This document shows, in pieces, positions 63,086 through 64,000 of a DNA stretch of 64,000 nt. This stretch comes from Streptomyces qaidamensis. Its GTDB lineage: Bacteria; Actinomycetota; Actinomycetes; Streptomycetales; Streptomycetaceae. Under the pieces are notes generated by a model, which was not told the DNA's origin, did no database searches, and was given only the letters and a program-made list of their open reading frames with translations. The translations under genes were made by a program, and so were the position numbers. Where the stretch lies: NCBI RefSeq assembly GCF_001611795.1, contig NZ_CP015098.1, forward strand, positions 2,418,001 to 2,482,000. The letters run 5' to 3'. How positions within the stretch are numbered: position 1 is the first letter of the stretch; every line of letters starts with the position of its first letter.

Positions 63086-63730
63086 GTGACAATCAGGGCC
63101 ATGGAAAGCAGCAGTGCCGCGTCGGGCGGCAGCACGCGCCGCGAGGCCACCCGGCAGAAGCTCTACGAGGCGGCCGTCACGCTCATCGCCGAGCAGGGGT
63201 TCTCCGCCACGACCGTGGACGAGATCGCCGAGCGTGCCGGGGTCGCGAAGGGCACGGTCTACTACAACTTCGCGAGCAAGTCCGTCCTCTTCGAGGAACT
63301 GCTGCGGCACGGAGTGGGTCTGCTGACCGCCTCCCTGCGGGAAGCGGCCGAGCGGACGGCGCGGGAGGGCGGCAGCAAGGTCGACGCCCTGGACGCGATG
63401 ATCCGCGCGGGGCTGGTCTTCATCGACCGCTACCCGGCCTTCACCCAGCTGTACGTGGCCGAGCTGTGGCGCACCAACCGGGCCTGGCAGTCCACGCTGA
63501 TGGTGGTCCGGCAGCAGGCCGTCGCGGTCGTGGAGGACGTCCTGCGCGAGGGTGTCGGCAACGGCGAGTTCAGCGAGGAGATCGACGTGCCGCTGACGGC
63601 GGCGGCCTTGGTCGGCATGGTCCTGGTCGCCGCGCTCGACTGGAAGTCGTTCCAGGCGGAGCGTTCCCTGGACGACGTCCACGCGGCCCTGTCGCGGCTG
63701 CTCCAGGGGCGGGTGAGCGGCTGCCGCTGA
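63086..63730 (+). CDS. TetR family transcriptional regulator
   Basis: A ~214-residue regulator. The N-terminal helix-turn-helix is AAVTLIAEQGFSATTVDEIA followed by ERAGVAKGTVYYNFASKSVLF, a textbook TetR domain. The C-terminal ligand domain is helical. GTG 63086 has GGAAAGG with 5-nt spacing, while ATG 63101 would shorten it by five residues. It lies 56 bp after the YhgE gene in the same direction. The likely target is the palindrome at 60131-60144 in front of its own operon. Confidence 0.93.
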   Translation: MTIRAMESSSAASGGSTRREATRQKLYEAAVTLIAEQGFSATTVDEIAERAGVAKGTVYYNFASKSVLFEELLRHGVGLLTASLREAAERTAREGGSKVDALDAMIRAGLVFIDRYPAFTQLYVAELWRTNRAWQSTLMVVRQQAVAVVEDVLREGVGNGEFSEEIDVPLTAAALVGMVLVAALDWKSFQAERSLDDVHAALSRLLQGRVSGCR

Positions 63731-64000
63731 CCCGCCCCTGCGGCGACCGCGCGAAAGCGCCGGTCCGCTGTGGCCGCGTCCCCCGCGGGCCACCTCGAAC
63801 CGGCGCCTTCCGTGCTCCCCCGTTTTCCTGCTCCCCCGTACGTTCCCCCGCAGGACCCCCGTTGCGGTCGTCCCCGGTTCTCCCCCGTGCCTCGCTCCCG
63901 CCGGCACCGCCGGCGGAAGGAGCGGATCGTGGGCCGGCTCCGTTCCGGCGCCCCGTGTCGCCGGTGCCGGAGCCGAGCCCCTCTCCGTGTCTCCACTCTC
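63731..64000. other. Non-coding end of window with pyrimidine repeats
   Basis: No credible gene in the last 270 bases. The exact motif CTCCCCCGT occurs at 63815-63823, 63831-63839 and 63880-63888, with near copies (TTCCCCCG, ACCCCCGT) between. The strand asymmetry is marked: C-rich on the plus strand. Confidence 0.6.

Noticed and set aside
1..64000. tRNA or rRNA genes
   Set aside because: No cloverleaf with a TTCGANTC-like T-loop and acceptor stem was found in the intergenic regions that I read. A tRNAscan run would settle it.
1..64000. A prophage, integrative element or biosynthetic gene cluster
   Set aside because: Gene content is core and syntenic. No integrase, phage structural, PKS or NRPS genes are seen, and composition is even.

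Overview
The window is a high-GC chromosomal segment from a Streptomyces species. Gene content and order match what I remember of the S. coelicolor core chromosome around ftsZ: histidine operon, dnaE, lspA, ileS, divIVA, and the division and cell-wall (dcw) cluster. Codons are strongly GC-ending, GTG starts are common, and many genes overlap by 4 nt. No database search was possible, so names rest on motifs, lengths and gene order.

Layout. 1-3633 (minus): his operon hisD-hisC-hisB-small membrane protein-hisH, with hisH cut by the window edge. 3812-8451 (plus): a two-helix membrane protein with a repetitive N-terminal region, an unrecognised helical protein, a LON-domain protein, a small secreted protein and a YbaK-type deacylase. 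8449-8651: a 203-bp MITE-like element with perfect 24-nt inverted ends. 8649-12649 (minus): an ABC-2 exporter operon and a NYN-domain protein. 12862-16660: a small basic protein and convergent dnaE. 16878-21665 (plus): DUF2252 protein, membrane protein, membrane-anchored thioredoxin and Tat-exported PhoD-type phosphatase. 21672-29576: dienelactone hydrolase, MscS channel, SDR, Na+/H+ antiporter, GNAT, RluA-family pseudouridine synthase, LspA and a DksA/TraR-type protein with a long Lys/Ala-rich tail.

29912-33365 holds ileS behind a T-box leader; its product has a GxHH signature in place of HIGH. 33533-51296 (minus) is the dcw cluster, in transcription order rsmH-ftsL-ftsI-murE-murF-mraY-murD-ftsW-murG-ftsQ-ftsZ-pgeF-yggS-sepF-yggT-divIVA. 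It makes the lipid-linked peptidoglycan precursor, the septal synthase and the Z-ring parts. murC, ddl, ftsA and mraZ are not in it.

51703-57354 (plus): beta-carbonic anhydrase, then a coupled MoxR-DUF58-transglutaminase operon. 57669-59995 (minus): DUF3040 protein, methyltransferase and HEPN-domain protein. 60164-63730 (plus): a degenerate ABC ATPase, a YhgE/Pip-type membrane protein and a TetR regulator behind a promoter whose predicted start site sits on a palindrome. The last 270 bases show no gene.

The window is mostly core genome. The observations I rate highest are the MITE-like element, the GxHH isoleucyl-tRNA synthetase with its T-box, the small membrane protein coupled into the his operon, and the YhgE operon with its Walker-A Lys-to-Arg ATPase.
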